Shown here: piece after piece, positions 36,476 to 51,500 of the stretch
Position numbering within the stretch: the first letter of the stretch is position 1
Layout: every line of letters begins with the position of its first letter
DNA from: Daucus carota subsp. sativus
Taxonomy: Eukaryota; Streptophyta; Magnoliopsida; Apiales; Apiaceae
Reading direction: 5' to 3'
Assembly: GCF_001625215.2 (NCBI RefSeq)
Contig: NC_030386.2
Location: 38,567,296 to 38,631,295, forward strand
Length of the DNA stretch: 64,000 bases
The notes under the pieces: model-generated
What the model was told of the DNA's origin: nothing
Databases searched by the model: none
What the model saw: only the letters and a program-made list of their open reading frames with translations
Position numbers and translations under genes: made by a program

Positions 36476-39180
36476 ATATTAACATGATATTATACGTTCC
36501 GGTTATGATCAAGTCTATACGAGTTCCTACCAAAAAATCTAATATTAATGAAATTATTTAGCGGTTTATATTTAATATAAACAACTCCCTTTATTTTTAT
36601 AATATGATCCTTGGACGGACACTTACTCAACATTTGTGAGCACCATATGATGTGAAAGACACGAACAATCTAAGTACATGCAGGAGCAACAGCAGTGAAC
36701 TAGTGAGTTTTGGTTTCTTCAAAAATAGTATAACAAGTTGCATGAGGTCGATCACCATAGAAGTATGTAGAGGAACTAAAGGGATATCCGATCAGCTTTG
36801 AAAAAAAGTAACTCGTGGGTGGTATGTAAAGTAACAAATATCTTCCCCTACTCACCTGCCGACTATCAGTACTCTGAATTCTGATTATCGACGATAGAGA
36901 AAGCCTCGTACAAGTCTCTCGCATTAACAAGGTCCGGAATTACCAAGTTCGTTATATTTGTTCTCGGGTTCGGGTCTCGTTGACAGCAAGTAGAATGAAT
37001 AAGAGATATTTTAAATTAGTTTTTCTGAACTCTAGGACAAGAACTGCTGCATTGAATTTAAATATCTTTTAACAGGTTTGTTAGATTCAGTTTCTGACAT
37101 ACTGATTAATGTTGTAAATTAAAATACGAAGTAGCAATTAAATTTATACGAGAAATGCTATATGATGTCGGATTAAGTGGGGGGTCAGGAGTTGAGACAT
37201 GATCTGCTTTAGGGGAAGAGGGGTCCAAACCACAATTAATTAGTAGCTTAATCACTAAGAATCAAACAAAAACAACAATTGACACCACAAGCTTAGCCAA
37301 ATTTCATGTGGCTTACTCTGCGCCCCCTTAAAGCTTAATCTGGCTGTTTCTTCATAAATTTCTATTAACTAATAACTAACACATGATAGGCAGCCGATCC
37401 CTGCCCAGCAATTCTTTGCAACCCGACATCTGCATTCATATAAAAAATTTGGACGTAATGCCAACGTTCGTAAGTGACTGTATGAATCGCTTGTCAGGGA
37501 TCTGGACCCGTGTAATAATACACAACAAATTCTTTCGTAACTACTCAAAAACATGGTAGATTATCCACATTCATAATCTTTGACGAATACAGATTATTCG
37601 CTCAATAAATACGTAAATTATCGTATTAAGAATCTGTTATGCCAGCCAGTAGTAATGACATATGTTCTGCACCAGAAAAGCATAAATTAGTAAAAAGAAT
37701 GGCAGATGTATAAGAAATTGTAATAATCAGTTGATGTTTTCTGGTTGAAAAAGGCGAAAAAGCATGAACCAGATTGGTAAAAAATAGTTGATTCTAATGG
37801 AATTGATTCGTTTTGGAGAGAATAGAATAGAGAGATCAGATAAGTGTTTGTTTCAGGTGGTTTTTTCTTGTTTGTCAGTTAGTTTCAGTTTGGCATGTTA
37901 CCAATACTTCTCACACACCATTATAAAATCTTGGTGGATCTAACATGCATGCAATTACATAAGGTGGTAGGTTCCATGTGCTTATGTTTATTTACAAGAA
38001 GGAAACAAAATAAAAAAGTTTCCAGTTTCTGCAAGTTTGATGCTTTTTCTTTCCTTTTGGCTTCTGTCTTTTATCTTGTTTGTTTTGTTATGGCCTTTAG
38101 ACCGTAAATACCTTTTATTTGTGAAACATGAAAGTTGCTCCAGAAGATGGGAAGCTGTACTTTTTCTTATACGAGTCGATTACAGAAATTTAGATACATT
38201 TATATTTGCCTGTTATTACCGGGAGATAGTGATAGCCACTTGACCAAAGTCGGGCGGCCCCTGAGACTGGAACCATCGACCTTATTGTAAGATTATGTGA
38301 CGATATATTATTGTTAGGCAGTGCTAGTACTATTCGAAAATTTTCGCCCCTAACTTGTTTATATTCGTTATTGTTGTGTTTGTCTGGCTTTGACGGAATG
38401 AAAATAATAGATTGGACAAAATAGGTAAATATCAGAACTCCATTTTCATAAGATTTCTCGCGGCTGTGGAGAATCGTCGGGTACTAAGAGACAGGAAAAT
38501 TGCAAGTTTTCCAGTCGTAACAACTCCTTGATCCTAAAGATGCAAATTCTTAATATAAGTGGTCCGGTTTTCAGATCTTTAGGGTCCCATCACATGAGAC
38601 TGTGTGGGTAGACTCACGATCCCAAATTCGATTTCTCACGAGCGATTTAAATAGGTAATCACAGTGGTGGGATAGTGTGCTAGTCATCCTTCAAGATTAG
38701 TCAGAGATGTGCAAAATACAACATAACTTCACACAGGTAATTGCAGCGTAGAAATACAAACGAATAGAAAAGATGATCACCGTGCTCCAGATATCAATAG
38801 GGCATACTTCACACGGGTTCAAGATTATGTACAGTATAAATCCTGATGTAAAATCCTAACGGACATAAATATTTTTTACTTGCTACTATGATGCAAAAAA
38901 TAAAATAATTGAACTCATACTATGGTACATTTACAGATCCTCATGGACCATGGTTATTACATGATTATGACTTCCAGCACACAAGTACAGAGGCCTGAGG
39001 GCTTCAAATGCCTCTGATGATTCATATATAAAATTATATACACCTCTTCTTTTTCTTCATTCCATTGTTTAGGCCGATACTTGCTCCTTGTTCGTTTCGG
39101 TTCACGAATATGTGGACTCAATGACTTTACAAGAGAAGTATATTCCAGTCTTGGCTACCTTGCATCTTGGGTAACTTTCT
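36476..39180. other. Intergenic DNA between the bZIP promoter and the DUF2045 gene end
   Basis: No coding exon, RNA gene or transposon terminus is convincing here. The stretch 38850-39180 is the likely 3' UTR of the DUF2045 gene. Patches at 38220-38300 and 38600-38650 have tRNA-box-like words but not in a usable order. Confidence 0.4.
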
Positions 39181-42100
39181 TTACATGTCAACGGGCGGAC
39201 TTTTCTACGCAATCACAAGACAGAAGTCAGCCTTCAGGTTGATGGTTAATGTGCTATTTTAAGGCCATTACTAGCAGGGATGATACTGTAATAAAAGAAA
39301 TCCAAACTCTTAAGAATTTCTAGGATTTGTATCTCACCTTAAAAAGAAGATCATAAGCGATATGGTCCCAGGGCAATGATATGGACATCAAGCAGCATTT
39401 GAGGGGAAGCATCTCGTAATCAGAAGTCTGACTTGCACCAGCGGCTGCATAGGCATGCTTTGCAGCAACTGATGCAACATTTGCAGCTCTACGAACAATT
39501 TCACCAAATTGGAACCTTCTGTTGGAAGATTGGCCTGGTGAGTGAGGTGATAATATCTGCAGGCTCTGATCTGATTTGGTATCACCATGATTCAGCAGAT
39601 GACAGAAGTTACGGAGACATTGAAACAATTAGATTCAGTAGTACTTTACAACAATTATCATAGGCATATTTAAGATATTAAGAACCGGAAACAGGCTCAG
39701 AAGGGGTCATAACTTGAAGAAACAGAAGGCTTTTGATAGTCAGAAATTTAAATAGGAGCTAGCTAATAGATTCAAATGAAGAATGTTAACAGATTTATTC
39801 AGAAGCATAAAAAAAGGACGTTCTCCGTAAACTATTACTCAGAAACAAATCGATAACTAAAGTGAATCTCTGTTAACTTGGCCGGAGTACATATAAAGTT
39901 ATAAACAATATATCCCAAGCATGTAAAAGGGGTATTCATATAATATAATATATTGTTATTAGAAAACAACTGTGTAAAGGTAATAGTAAGTTAAAGTTTC
40001 ACTGCAGGGCAAACATTTATGCAGAAGGAAAATAAACTTTGATCAAACTTTGGAGATTAACCGATTTCAGTACACTATAAGAAAGCAATCCATATAGTAC
40101 CGTGATTTAATGAAAAGAATGAACGTAATTCCTAAATCACAAGTCTAAGCCTATCGAATCCTCATCACAAAAAGTTCAGGACTAAATATCAGATATCTAT
40201 AGATAGAACGGCCTCTGTTTATATATGGGATAATAATCTAAATAAAGATATATTCCCCTTGCATATTTTAGTAATTGACTAATCATGGTCACTAACAGAC
40301 ATTAATCGATCAAAATACTGATTTGGAGACTGAAAGATATTTAGGAGATCACATTTTGAAACCCCGCTTTTGAATCTTGGTAGAAATCTAGGCAGTAAAT
40401 CATAATAATCTAACTAGCACATTTGGCAAATTATTAATTACTTTCACTTGTATCTTCGACTTGCAAGTCAAAAGTATAATTTTTGAGCCTATAAATCTAA
40501 AATGTCAAATACTGTCCACGCATAAACAAGAATATGAAGCAAAATGCAGGAAAGTGAAAAGAAACAAAATCCTATCTAGAAACAATGAGAACAAGATAAG
40601 ATATCACCATAGATTTAAAAAAAAAAAAAAAAAAGGCATTTACCTAAAACACCAGAAACGGCTACTTCAACTTGTCCACGTCCTCCGGGACCTTTCATGT
40701 ATATCCTATCTGTTTTGCCATTAGAATTACCAAGAGATAGAAGGCTCCCGAATCCAGATTTTCCCTCTGTATATCAGAGGAGATGGAGTTTTTGAACTAA
40801 GAAAGAACAAATGCAAGTATAGTCATACTAAAGCAGAGTGACAACCGTTCATATTAAGGGATTGGATTCAACTACATTTATAAAATGAAGAAAGTGACCA
40901 CGCTATATTGATTACTAAACCAAATTCTAAAGCTTTTTTTTTTTTTCGAAAGGCAAGGAAATTCATTGATAAAATAGAGTTACATCAGAGTAGATCATAT
41001 CTAAATATGTTTCAGCACATAACCCAACCAAAATAACTACTATCCCAAAGATAATTTTCTCCTTAACTTGCCTAGATACCATAAAATATTTCTTGAATGT
41101 ACTAAAACAAACCTACCATCTCATAACTTATCTAGAACCCTGGAACCAGATCAGAGAAACCCAAAAGACACAGCCCAGTCTATAATCTCTACGACCTCCA
41201 CCTCTTCACCTGCAGCATCTACCTGAATTCCAGCCTCCTCCTGAGCATGCACCTCAACATCTTCAACAACAGCTTGATCCTGCTCACTCATTTGGTTTGT
41301 ACAACTAAGCATGGTTAACTCATAACCCAATGTGAGACTGAGACATTGGTATCTGCACCTTTCTTGGCTAGATAATCTGCCTCATAATTTAAATCTCTCA
41401 AAATGTATTTAACCATAATATTATTGTGACTCCCTGTAGAAATTAATAGTTCGTCTTGCACTCTCCCAATATTTGATGCCAAATCCAAATATTTGCAAAT
41501 TAGCTTTTTACAGTCCGAATATATAACTAAATTCCGCTTATTCCATATGGAAGATGCAAAAGATTTTACCATGAAGTCCAGAGCTGACCATTCTGCATCA
41601 AAAGAGTTGCTAACTTTTGATGGGCCTGAAAAGTAAAAAATGCAATCTCCATTTTTCCTGTATATAACACCTCCAATGCCTGACTTTACAAGGCCATTTT
41701 TAGATTTAAATGATCCGTCCACAAAGCCAACTAAGTCTGCTGCCTTGCTCATGAGTTCTTTGAATTGCATTTTCTCAGAATTGGTCAAAACCCCCATTGG
41801 ATTACCATTCCACCATATTACAGAACTCTCGTGTATGAGATTAAAAGCCAGACACCATTCTTTCGCTTGCTGTTTAATCGTAGCTACCAAGGACTGCACA
41901 TCTGTTTTAACCTGATTAAAATTTTCTTTGTTTCGAGCCAACCAAAGAATCCACAATGATGCCCTGACAACTATTTTCCAAACCTGCCTTGCCTTCTTAG
42001 TTGAAAATTTCTTGGACTGATCCCACAAGCTCTTAAGAGAAATTTTCTTAGGCAACAGAGAACTTAGAAACCACCATGCTGAAATATTATTCCATACTTG

Positions 42101-45100
42101 CCTGGACATCTCACATTCCAAAAGCAAATGAACATCTGTTTCCCTCTCCATTCTGCACAATGAACATGCTACATCGTCGCTAGAGATGACTCCTCTGGAA
42201 GCCAATAACGATTTAGTTGGAAGAATACCAAGATGAACCTTCCACAAAAACAACTTGATTTTCTGAGGGACTTTCAATTTCCAGACAAACTTCCAATCAA
42301 TTTGTGGACTGCTATGCCAAAGTAACTCTGTTGCAAGCTTTGTTGAATAAATACTCTTGTTGTTTGCCCACTTAAGAACATCCTTGTCAGATCCTAAAGA
42401 AATTTTCTTTACAATTGACTCTAGTTTGATGACTTCTTCCACTTCCCAGCTCCTAAGTGGCCTGGTCCAGAACATATGATCCTCCAGTGGAATGCCTTGT
42501 GACCATTGTTCTAGTACACTGGCAATAGACATACTTTTGAATATAGACAATGAATAAAGTCTTTTAAAACAGTCCTTCAAAGGCTTATTTCCTTCCCAGC
42601 AGTCCTCCCAAAACAACACTGACTGACCATTACTCACACTCCACTGAAAATTATTATGAGCTATAGCTTCCCTCAATTCTGGAATGTTTGCCACTCTGAT
42701 TATTGCTCTGAGACTATCAGAAGGTGATTTAAAGTTGCTCTCCTCCTGCAACCTGCTAGTAACATCACACTTATACTTGCTCCTTAACCACTTATTCCAG
42801 CTTCTATTTCTCTCCTTAATCCACCTAAAATGCCACTTTCCTAGCAATGCTAGGTTCTTCACTTTTATTGGAACTATGCCTAACCCTCCTTGACTCTGAT
42901 CTACAAACCTTCTCCCAAGCTATAAGGTGTAATTTCCTGTTTTTATGAGATAATGGATCCATGTGTCCCCACAAAAAATTCCTTCTAACACACTCTAGCT
43001 TCTTGACAACTGCTGCTGGTATTTGATGTAAATTCATCCAGTACAAAGGGAGACTATCCAACACTGATTTCACTAAGGTCAACCTTCCTGCCTGATTCAG
43101 ACAATCAGCTTTCCACTTAGCAAGCTTCAACTTAACTTTCTTGATCAGAGGCTCCCAGAATGCTTCTCTTTTTGCAGAACATCCAATTGGCAAACCTAGA
43201 TATTTTAATGGCCACACCCCAATTTTACATCCTATAGCTGCTGCACTTTCGCTGAGCTCATTGTTAACCGAGCTCGAAGCGAATATTTCACTCTTCTCAT
43301 AATTAATTTTTAAGCCTGATAGCAACTGAAAACACTGTAGAACTGATTTAACACCTTTAGCAGATGATAATGTGCCATCCAAAAAGATGATTGTATCATC
43401 TGCAAATTGTAGATGTGTAATTTGCTCTGAAGTTGATGTAAAAGATATACCTCTAAAGATGCCTTTGGACGCTGCCTCTTTAAGCATAATGCTAAGCACT
43501 TCCCCCACTAAATTAAACAGGAGAGGAGAAATGGGGTCTCCCTGCCTTAGTCCTCTTTGAGGGATGAATTCTTTTGTAGGAGATCCGTTCACCAAAATAG
43601 ATACTCGCATAGATTCCAATAAAGTCTTAATCCAAGAGATCCACTTCTGATCAAAGTTCATTTTCATTAGGACCTGCAGCAAAAATTCCCAATTAACAGT
43701 GTCGAAAGCTTTTTCAAAGTCTAGCTTGAGGATTAAGCCTTTTCCCTTCCCTCTCTGAATTGTATGTGCCACTTCTTTAACAAGGAGAATGCTTTCTGAA
43801 GCTTGTCTGCCTTTTATGAAGCCTGTCTGAGTATCCTCTACTAGAAGTGACATATGAGAAGCTAACCTTGTGGCCAAGATTTTCATGAGTAGTTTCATTG
43901 CAGAATTAATGAGACTTATAGGCCTATAGTCCTTAATGCATCCTGGAGTAGTGACTTTAGGAATAAGAAAAACGAAAGATGAATTCAAACCTTGAGGAAG
44001 ACTAGAGGACTACCAGAAAATATCAATGAAGCTAATTATTTTCCTTCCAATGAATGGCCACAAAAACTTGAGGCTCCTGATGTTGAGCCCATCAGGATCC
44101 GGTGCCTTATCTTCTGCTAGAGAATGCAGTGCCGCTTCGATTTCCAAGACTGAGAACTTTCTAACCATATGATCTTTATCTGCATCTGCAAGCCTTGGCA
44201 GAAGTAAATTACCAAGGGTGAGTATCTTGATGTGGTTGCTTTTGAAAAACTGAGAATAATGTTGTAGAAAAGCTTCCTTGATTTGACCAGCTTCTGTTAT
44301 CCAGACCCCATTCCAAAATAACTTGATTATGTTGTTCACTCCTCTACGCTTCTGGATAGCTTGATGGAAAAATTTAGTATTTCCATCGCCCAGAGCCACC
44401 CAATCCATCCTTGCTTTCTGCCTTAACATTGAATCTCTCATGACATACAACTTTTGTAACCTGTCTCTGACCTCTTGTACTGACCTAATATCATATTCAT
44501 CTTCATCCAATTCTGTTAGTCTCTGCTCTAACAGCTTGATTTCAATGTCCAATTCCCCTTTGCCTCCCTTTGCATTGCATTTAATAATAGCTTTTATTTT
44601 CTTCACAGCTTGAGTAAGAGATATATCCTCCCAGCCATCTCCCTGCTGAATCATTGTCTTGATGCTTTCAGCCAACGTATCATTCAGATAACAATTAAAA
44701 ACTCTGAACGGTTTAGCAACCACCTTCTCCACACTGCTATACAGCAATAAAGGCTTATGATCAGAATGTTTTCTGTTCAAAGCTTTAACCTTCCAACTTG
44801 TCAATTTAAACCACAGTACATCCACCAAAATTCTATCCAGTTTACTCCTTTTTCCATCATGTCCAAACCATGTATATTTCCCATTTGTCATGCTTATTTC
44901 CAACAGATTATGATCCTCAATCATCTCATTAAATTCCTCCACATCTTTTCTTTTATAAACGCAGTTCGCTCTCTCTATATCACTTCTAATGCAATTAAAA
45001 TCCCCCACAAAACAGATAGGCTCATCCTTAATGCGTCCTAGTATGCTAGCCATTTCCCTCCATAGTATTCTTTTTTTGTCCAGGGTTAAAGGACTGTAAA

Positions 45101-47277
45101 TGTTAATTATGTGAAATCTGAAATCCACATGTGGAAGCTTGAGAGTAACCCATATCCAATACTGACTCTGTGCCAAAGCCACATATTTCACCCTATCAAG
45201 ATACCAAAAAATGACCAAACCTCCCGATAACCCTCTAGAAGGCTGACATGCCATACCAAATTTCTCAAGGTGTCTCTTGTGTCACAGGAGGTATTTCCTT
45301 TTCCTCATGATTAACATATACAGTAACAATTGCACCCGGACCAACTGTTTGATCTACTTGGGATTCCTGCTCCTGATCTTTGCCATTTAATTCTACTGAT
45401 ACTTCTGGACTTCCTCCTGCCGAATCTTTCTGAGATTTGTTTGTCTTTTCTTGCGAAAACTCCATAGGAAGAACTTTTCCCAGTAGATAGTTCTTGTCTA
45501 GAACTTCTTCAAAACGAATCTTTTTATGTGCTCCCTTGTACATGATAGTTAGCTCATCCCTAATCAAATCAGAATCTGTGGTGTCTAAGCAAATTAATGG
45601 ATTGAAGAAGTCCCCAAATCCATCGCTTTGATATGACCAACTAATCCAACGTCCCAGTCTATCTGTAAAAGCTTTTAGATTTTCTTCTTTCCATGCCGGC
45701 ATAGGTAATCCCTTACACTCTAACCAAGCCATTCCAGAAATAACATAGTCCTCTTCAATAAAATTTCTAGTTTGACAGAACCACACCGACATGTCTGTTT
45801 TGTCCCAATCATCCCAATTGTCACTTTCATCCTTTCTAATAAGAAATTTTCTTGATGATAATGAATTAACTTTATACTTTCCTAATCCCATCTGTATAAA
45901 AGTTTCTTGCAGACTTTCAACCTCCGCATCAAACCAAGTGTATCCTATCTTACATCCCAGAAGTGCTTGCTCCACCTCCTCATCAATCTCCACTTCTATG
46001 AATTCAAACATCTTCTTACTGAAAGAAATGTTTCCTTCTGCTTTATCATCTTCTCCAGAATTTTTAATGGAGTCTCCTACCTTTTCCTCCTTATTTGATG
46101 ATTTGATTACATCCTCCTTGGCTATTCTGCCCCTGTTGAAATTCATACTAGGTATGGTCTCCTTAGCCCCTTTACCAATTTTAGGGTTGCTTACCCCATT
46201 GTTGATCGTCATCTTAATCCTGTTGCCTAACAATCTATCCATCTTGGCGTTGTTAATTATCGCCCCCGCCTCTCTTTCACTATCTGTATGAATAAAACCA
46301 TATCTTTTCCCCGATATGTCCCTTTTCCTTGGCAGTATAATATCTACCACACGCCCACATGATTGAAACAGACTCCAAATTTCTCTTCCCGTAGCCTCCA
46401 CTGGAATATTATGCAAAAAAATAGTTACTACCCCCTTACTTTGCTTACCTGGACTAGTGTCTTTTCTTTTTCTGCTCTTTACCTGCTTCCATTCATTCTG
46501 CAACGCCCTATTTTCCCCAGATTGAAAGCCCTTTGTGTTACCCAACACATCCATGTAAGTTCTTGATAACTCTTCCTTCCCCGATTGATATTTGAATGCT
46601 TCCAGGCTCCTTTTATGTATCTGATCTAAAGCTACATTGACTGCTGCTTCCTCCCTTACATTTAACCTCTCTAACACCTCTCTATCTACCCATTCATTGT
46701 GAGCCCAGATGAAACTTAGTAGTTGCTTGTCCACAAGCTCCCATCTCCCATCCTTAGAAACCCTACTTCTGACTGTTGAGTTCAAATTTTGAAAATCGCC
46801 ATAGCTGTCGCTCTTGCCGCTTCTAGAGAGAGCCATTTTGTGATATGGTAATGATCAGGACAAGTTTAATTCTAAAGCTTTTTTTGATACAGCATTTCAC
46901 ATAACTTCTCAGACTAATTCTTTTAAGTTCACATATAGACAATGACGAAGCACCATAGGGGCCAAGGGGGGCCATGGCCACCCCTAAGGTCCCCATAATA
47001 TCAATACATTTTCTATTTTATATGTATATTTTTGTTAAAAAATATAAAATTTTAAATTTTGGCCCCCCTCTCAACAGTTAAATTTACTACATATAGGAGT
47101 TGGTTCACTTTTTTATAATACTAATAGTTTGATAAATGAATTTCGAGATTTCGGGATTTACAAAAAGTAGGGTATTTAATTTATATGTAAATTACTTTTT
47201 ACTTTGATTTTTGTATCAAATATGTTTTAATATTATTTTGAATTGGCCCCCGTTGAGATTTAGGTCTAGCTTTTTCC

Positions 47278-47339
<62 letters not shown>

Positions 47340-48524
47340 GATAGTTCAACGGGGAACTCCCTAATCGTGGTAACTTGGGAACTTTTAATCTCAGCCGTAG
47401 AAGTTAAATGCTATTAGACGCACGCTAGTCCTGATGTGGAAAACCCAGACACATGGTCCACGGCTTCACGCTGCCAGGATTTGCTTTACTCTTCATGTTA
47501 ACTACATTTGTTAGTTTTAATTTTTTTTTACCACAACATATTTATATTGTAAATTTATAACTTTTGCTATATTCTTGAAATATAGTCTAAAAAATAAATT
47601 ATATAATAAATAAACTACAAAACATGTGGAGAAAATATAAAATTTAATATAGACAAGAAAATACAGAACATAAAAAATGTTATAAGGAAAAAAGGTGCAA
47701 ATTGTGACAAAAAATATATATAATAAAAAAATTATATTAACCAAACTACAGAACATGCGGAGGAAAAAAATAAAATTCAGTATAAACAAAAAGTACAGAA
47801 CATAACAAATGTTATAATAAAAAAATGTACAATAATGTAACAAAAAATAACATATAACAACAAAATTATATTATAAATAAAATACAGAACATGTGGAGAA
47901 AAAATTCAATATAAACAAAAAAATACTGAACATAAAAAATTTTATAAAGAAAAAAAGAAACAATAATGTGACAAAAAAGAACATGTAACAAACATTGAAT
48001 TACATAACAAATAAACTACAGAACATGTGGAGAAAAAAAATAAAATTTAATATAGACAAGAAAATACAGAACATAAAAAATATTATAAAAAAAGGTACAA
48101 CAATGTGATAAAAAAACATACAACAAAAAATTAAATTATATAACAAACAAATTACAGAACATATGAAAAAAATATTAAATTCAACAGAGACAAGAAAATA
48201 CATCACATAAAAAATTTAAGTTAACTAAAATTTACACGGTACTGTATTTTTTTTAGTTCATCAATGACGCAAAATATAAACAAATTAAAATAAAACATTA
48301 AATCATACAATTCAACAATCATAATAAAAATAAATTTATTTATATAAAAATAGTATTAACAATATCAAATTTTAAAATTGAAAAGTAGGTTGTTTTTATT
48401 TTTTATAATATATAGTATGTTTTTGTACAGTACAAAACAAGTACAGGACGTAGGGTTATCCGTGTCTTCCAAGCCTCTTTCTCCTATTCTTGCGCCGTGT
48501 CAGTTGTCTAGTTAAGTGTCAGTT

Positions 48525-48587
<63 letters not shown>

Positions 48588-51500
48588 TGCACTTTTAAAA
48601 TTTCTATGTAAAGCCTTTTACACTGTTTAGTCTCCTGATACTTCTACAGTTCTACTTTTTAGTTTTAAGGCTCTCAGCTGGATGTATATTAACTTGTTCT
48701 TTTGATGGATGTGCAGCCTTTTCATAGAAATATAGAATTCAATAGATATAAAAAAATTCAATAGTATACCTTCGTATGCTTCCCGAACCATTTGATAGCT
48801 GACAAATCCTGAAAAAAGAGTAAGCTGCAACGACAAATTAACAAACATTTCAATATGCTGGGCATTTAATAAAAAAATTTGAAGTGGACAAATAATAGTT
48901 GAGGTTGACGTTTAAATTCCAAAATCTCTTTAAGTATAGTAATGGACAGCAATACTGTTACCCACTTTATTAGACACGACGCGACTTATCCACAAAATTT
49001 CGGCCCTGTTTTTTTTAATCATCAAAATTATGAGCAAACAATGATGAAAAAGAAACAATAAAGCTGATTCTGTCACCAAAGCAACTAGTAGAAACAGCAT
49101 CTAGACAGTAGAATCACTCCAGTTCCAGGCAGACTTGGAAGTCAAACGTTTCTATATTATATCAAAAATTAATATAAATATTCGGCGACTAATATCCAAT
49201 ATTTAGTGATAAAAAAGCATGCAGCATGCATATGAGCTCAAAAACACACAAGTGCACCACCAAAGCACTTTCCAACTGTTTTGACATAACTCAGATTCAA
49301 AGCCAGATAAGCTAAAGTTACATTTGAAAAGTACTAAAGACTAGATAACAACTCCTTATATTCTGTATATACACTTAGCCCAATAGTATTGGAGTAATGA
49401 TTAAAATTCCATAAATTAACATATTAAACCTTTGTCTTGTTTGACTTTCTGGTATCTGTTTTACTTTTCAATGAAGAACTGTCACTAGAACTACAATCTT
49501 CTTGTGCCTTTTCACTAGGAAATGCTGCTCCACCGTTTGCATTCAGAAGCACACAGTAACAATGGTCTGTGTCAGTCAGCACCTGCAAAGCAGAATTTAA
49601 ATAATGGATACTGCATAGAAATCTGGGAAAAAAAATTGGTATTGAGTTGATTAGATACTTTTTGGCTTTTTTCTAGCTTGACATAAAGGGGATGCTTTTC
49701 AGTTTTAATTTTTAATTTCTGTGTGGCTTATAGTCGCGTACTCTTAATCATTCATCTTTATCTAAGAAACGAGACTAGGACATTACACCAAATCATTGCC
49801 AGATCTCCTGGACTACTTTTATTATTTGCCTTTTCTTCCTGCCATGTACTATAATTTTTTAATACACAAGGAAAAAGATACGGAATCAGAGAGGGAACCT
49901 GTAACCAGTTAAAGATAAACTTATCATTTTAGAAATAAATAAACTTTTGACAAAACAAATAAGAATCATTTTATCAACTAGAAGATACTTTTCACACGAG
50001 CCATCACAATTGTGATACATTGTTACATTATTTATATAATTTGAGTAGGAACTTCTCGTTTAAAATGTTTAATTTTCCATATGTTCCAACTATAATTGAT
50101 GTATCCTGGAATTCCCCCAGATGACTGCCGAAATTAACAAAATATAGCTATGCAACACAATGATATTTCCATGTTACGTTGAATTATCGATTATAATTCG
50201 ACTTATGATTAACATTACAGTCCCTATTTGGTTTACCGGAATGGGGAAAAAAAAAGAGATTTGGAAGTAAAAAGATAGGATGATGAAGATTAGAGTAAAG
50301 AAAGAGATGGTGCATATATCTCTTATTTTATTTTTTTAAATTTGATGGAGGGAGGGGATGGGCATTTGTTTGCAAAATAGACTAACCAGATTCTAGCAAA
50401 AACTTGTGGAATGGAAGAACCAAAGAGCATTACATACATGTTTAACCTAGTGCAAAGTTCCCCTCATTTAACTCCTTCAGCTTAAACCGATTGTAAGAAC
50501 TTAACAATTTTTGTAATAGTGGGATTTAACTATTAAACCAACTGTAATTTGCAATATACTTCATTTAGAAGCAGAGATGCATGAGCTATTATAAATGTCA
50601 ACTAAAAAGCTATAGACTAAACATAATCTTAAAAAAACTGTACATATAACTAACAGCTAGACCTCGTGCTTCACATGAAAAACACATGAAAAACAATCCA
50701 GCATAGAAGCAAATTCTGCAGTTAGTTTTTTTAAAGAACTACGGACCAATTTCTGGTGACTAATTTTGGAATAAAGAAAAGACTTCAAATAACAAGTTAA
50801 AAAACAACATTCAGGAAACTGGAGGAAAATGAATGCAACTGATCAATCTTAATATAAATCCCCCTCTTTAATCTACCTTTCCCTGCTGTGCGTGAAGTTT
50901 GGAAGTGGCCTTGGTTGAAAATGACTTAACTTATTACATAATTATGCAAAGAAAGTGTATGACATGCAACATTAATTAAATGTATCACTATGACAAGTTA
51001 GGCCATGTGCACATCAGCAAAACCAACACTTCAGTTTGTGCATGGATCAAGAAACAGGCAAAAGGGGCCAAGACACAAGCCATTTAAAAATTTATAGGTT
51101 GGAATTACCACTTCGTCAAAAGTTGAATCGAAGTCATCAACTGCAAAGCATATATCTGGATAGGCAGGTATTGTTTCTGCTTCCTGGATAAATTGTAGCA
51201 AGTGTTACCGATTAGCAAAGTACAAAGTTTGAAGAAGAATCCTAAAAATACATTATTATCAACAAAAAAAGTTAACTAGCCTTTCTTGCATCCAAATGGA
51301 AGTTAACACGGCTCGGAGATGCATAGACAGTTTTTACAATCTGCAGAGAAAGCTAAATGTCATGCATCTTTACTATAAATAAGCGCTCAAAGAAAATTGC
51401 AAGCCAAACTTAGAGGCATCCTGACATTAAATTACACTAAGAGATGACAGAGATGGGATTACCTTCAATGTCAAACAAAGAAATTTAAACTAAAATGTAA

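Larger units (their letters stand above)
40923..46885 (-). mobile_element. L1-type LINE with RRM ORF1, coding-defective, in DUF2045 intron 9
   Basis: The element runs from about 46867 (5') to a poly(A) tail (plus-strand T run 40934-40946). It is flanked by an 18-bp duplication AATTCTAAAGCTTTTTTT at 40923-40940 and 46868-46885. Only about 31 bases precede ORF1, so the 5' UTR is very short or truncated. Order: ORF1 with an RRM, then ORF2 with endonuclease, reverse transcriptase, zf-RVT zinc knuckle and RNase H. An RRM in ORF1 recalls the plant BNR-type LINEs. It lies in the same orientation as the host gene, inside an intron, so exons are untouched. Confidence 0.9.

Noticed and set aside
38220..38300. 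tRNA-like words (TGGTCAAGTGGC and GGTTCCAGTC)
   Set aside because: On the relevant strand the B-like box comes before the A-like box, and no cloverleaf forms.
45791..46291. 166-codon plus-strand frame
   Set aside because: It is the antisense shadow of LINE ORF1.
47517..48206. Minus-strand Phe/Tyr/Ile/Leu-rich frames resembling membrane proteins
   Set aside because: They come from the A-rich tandem array and have no gene structure.
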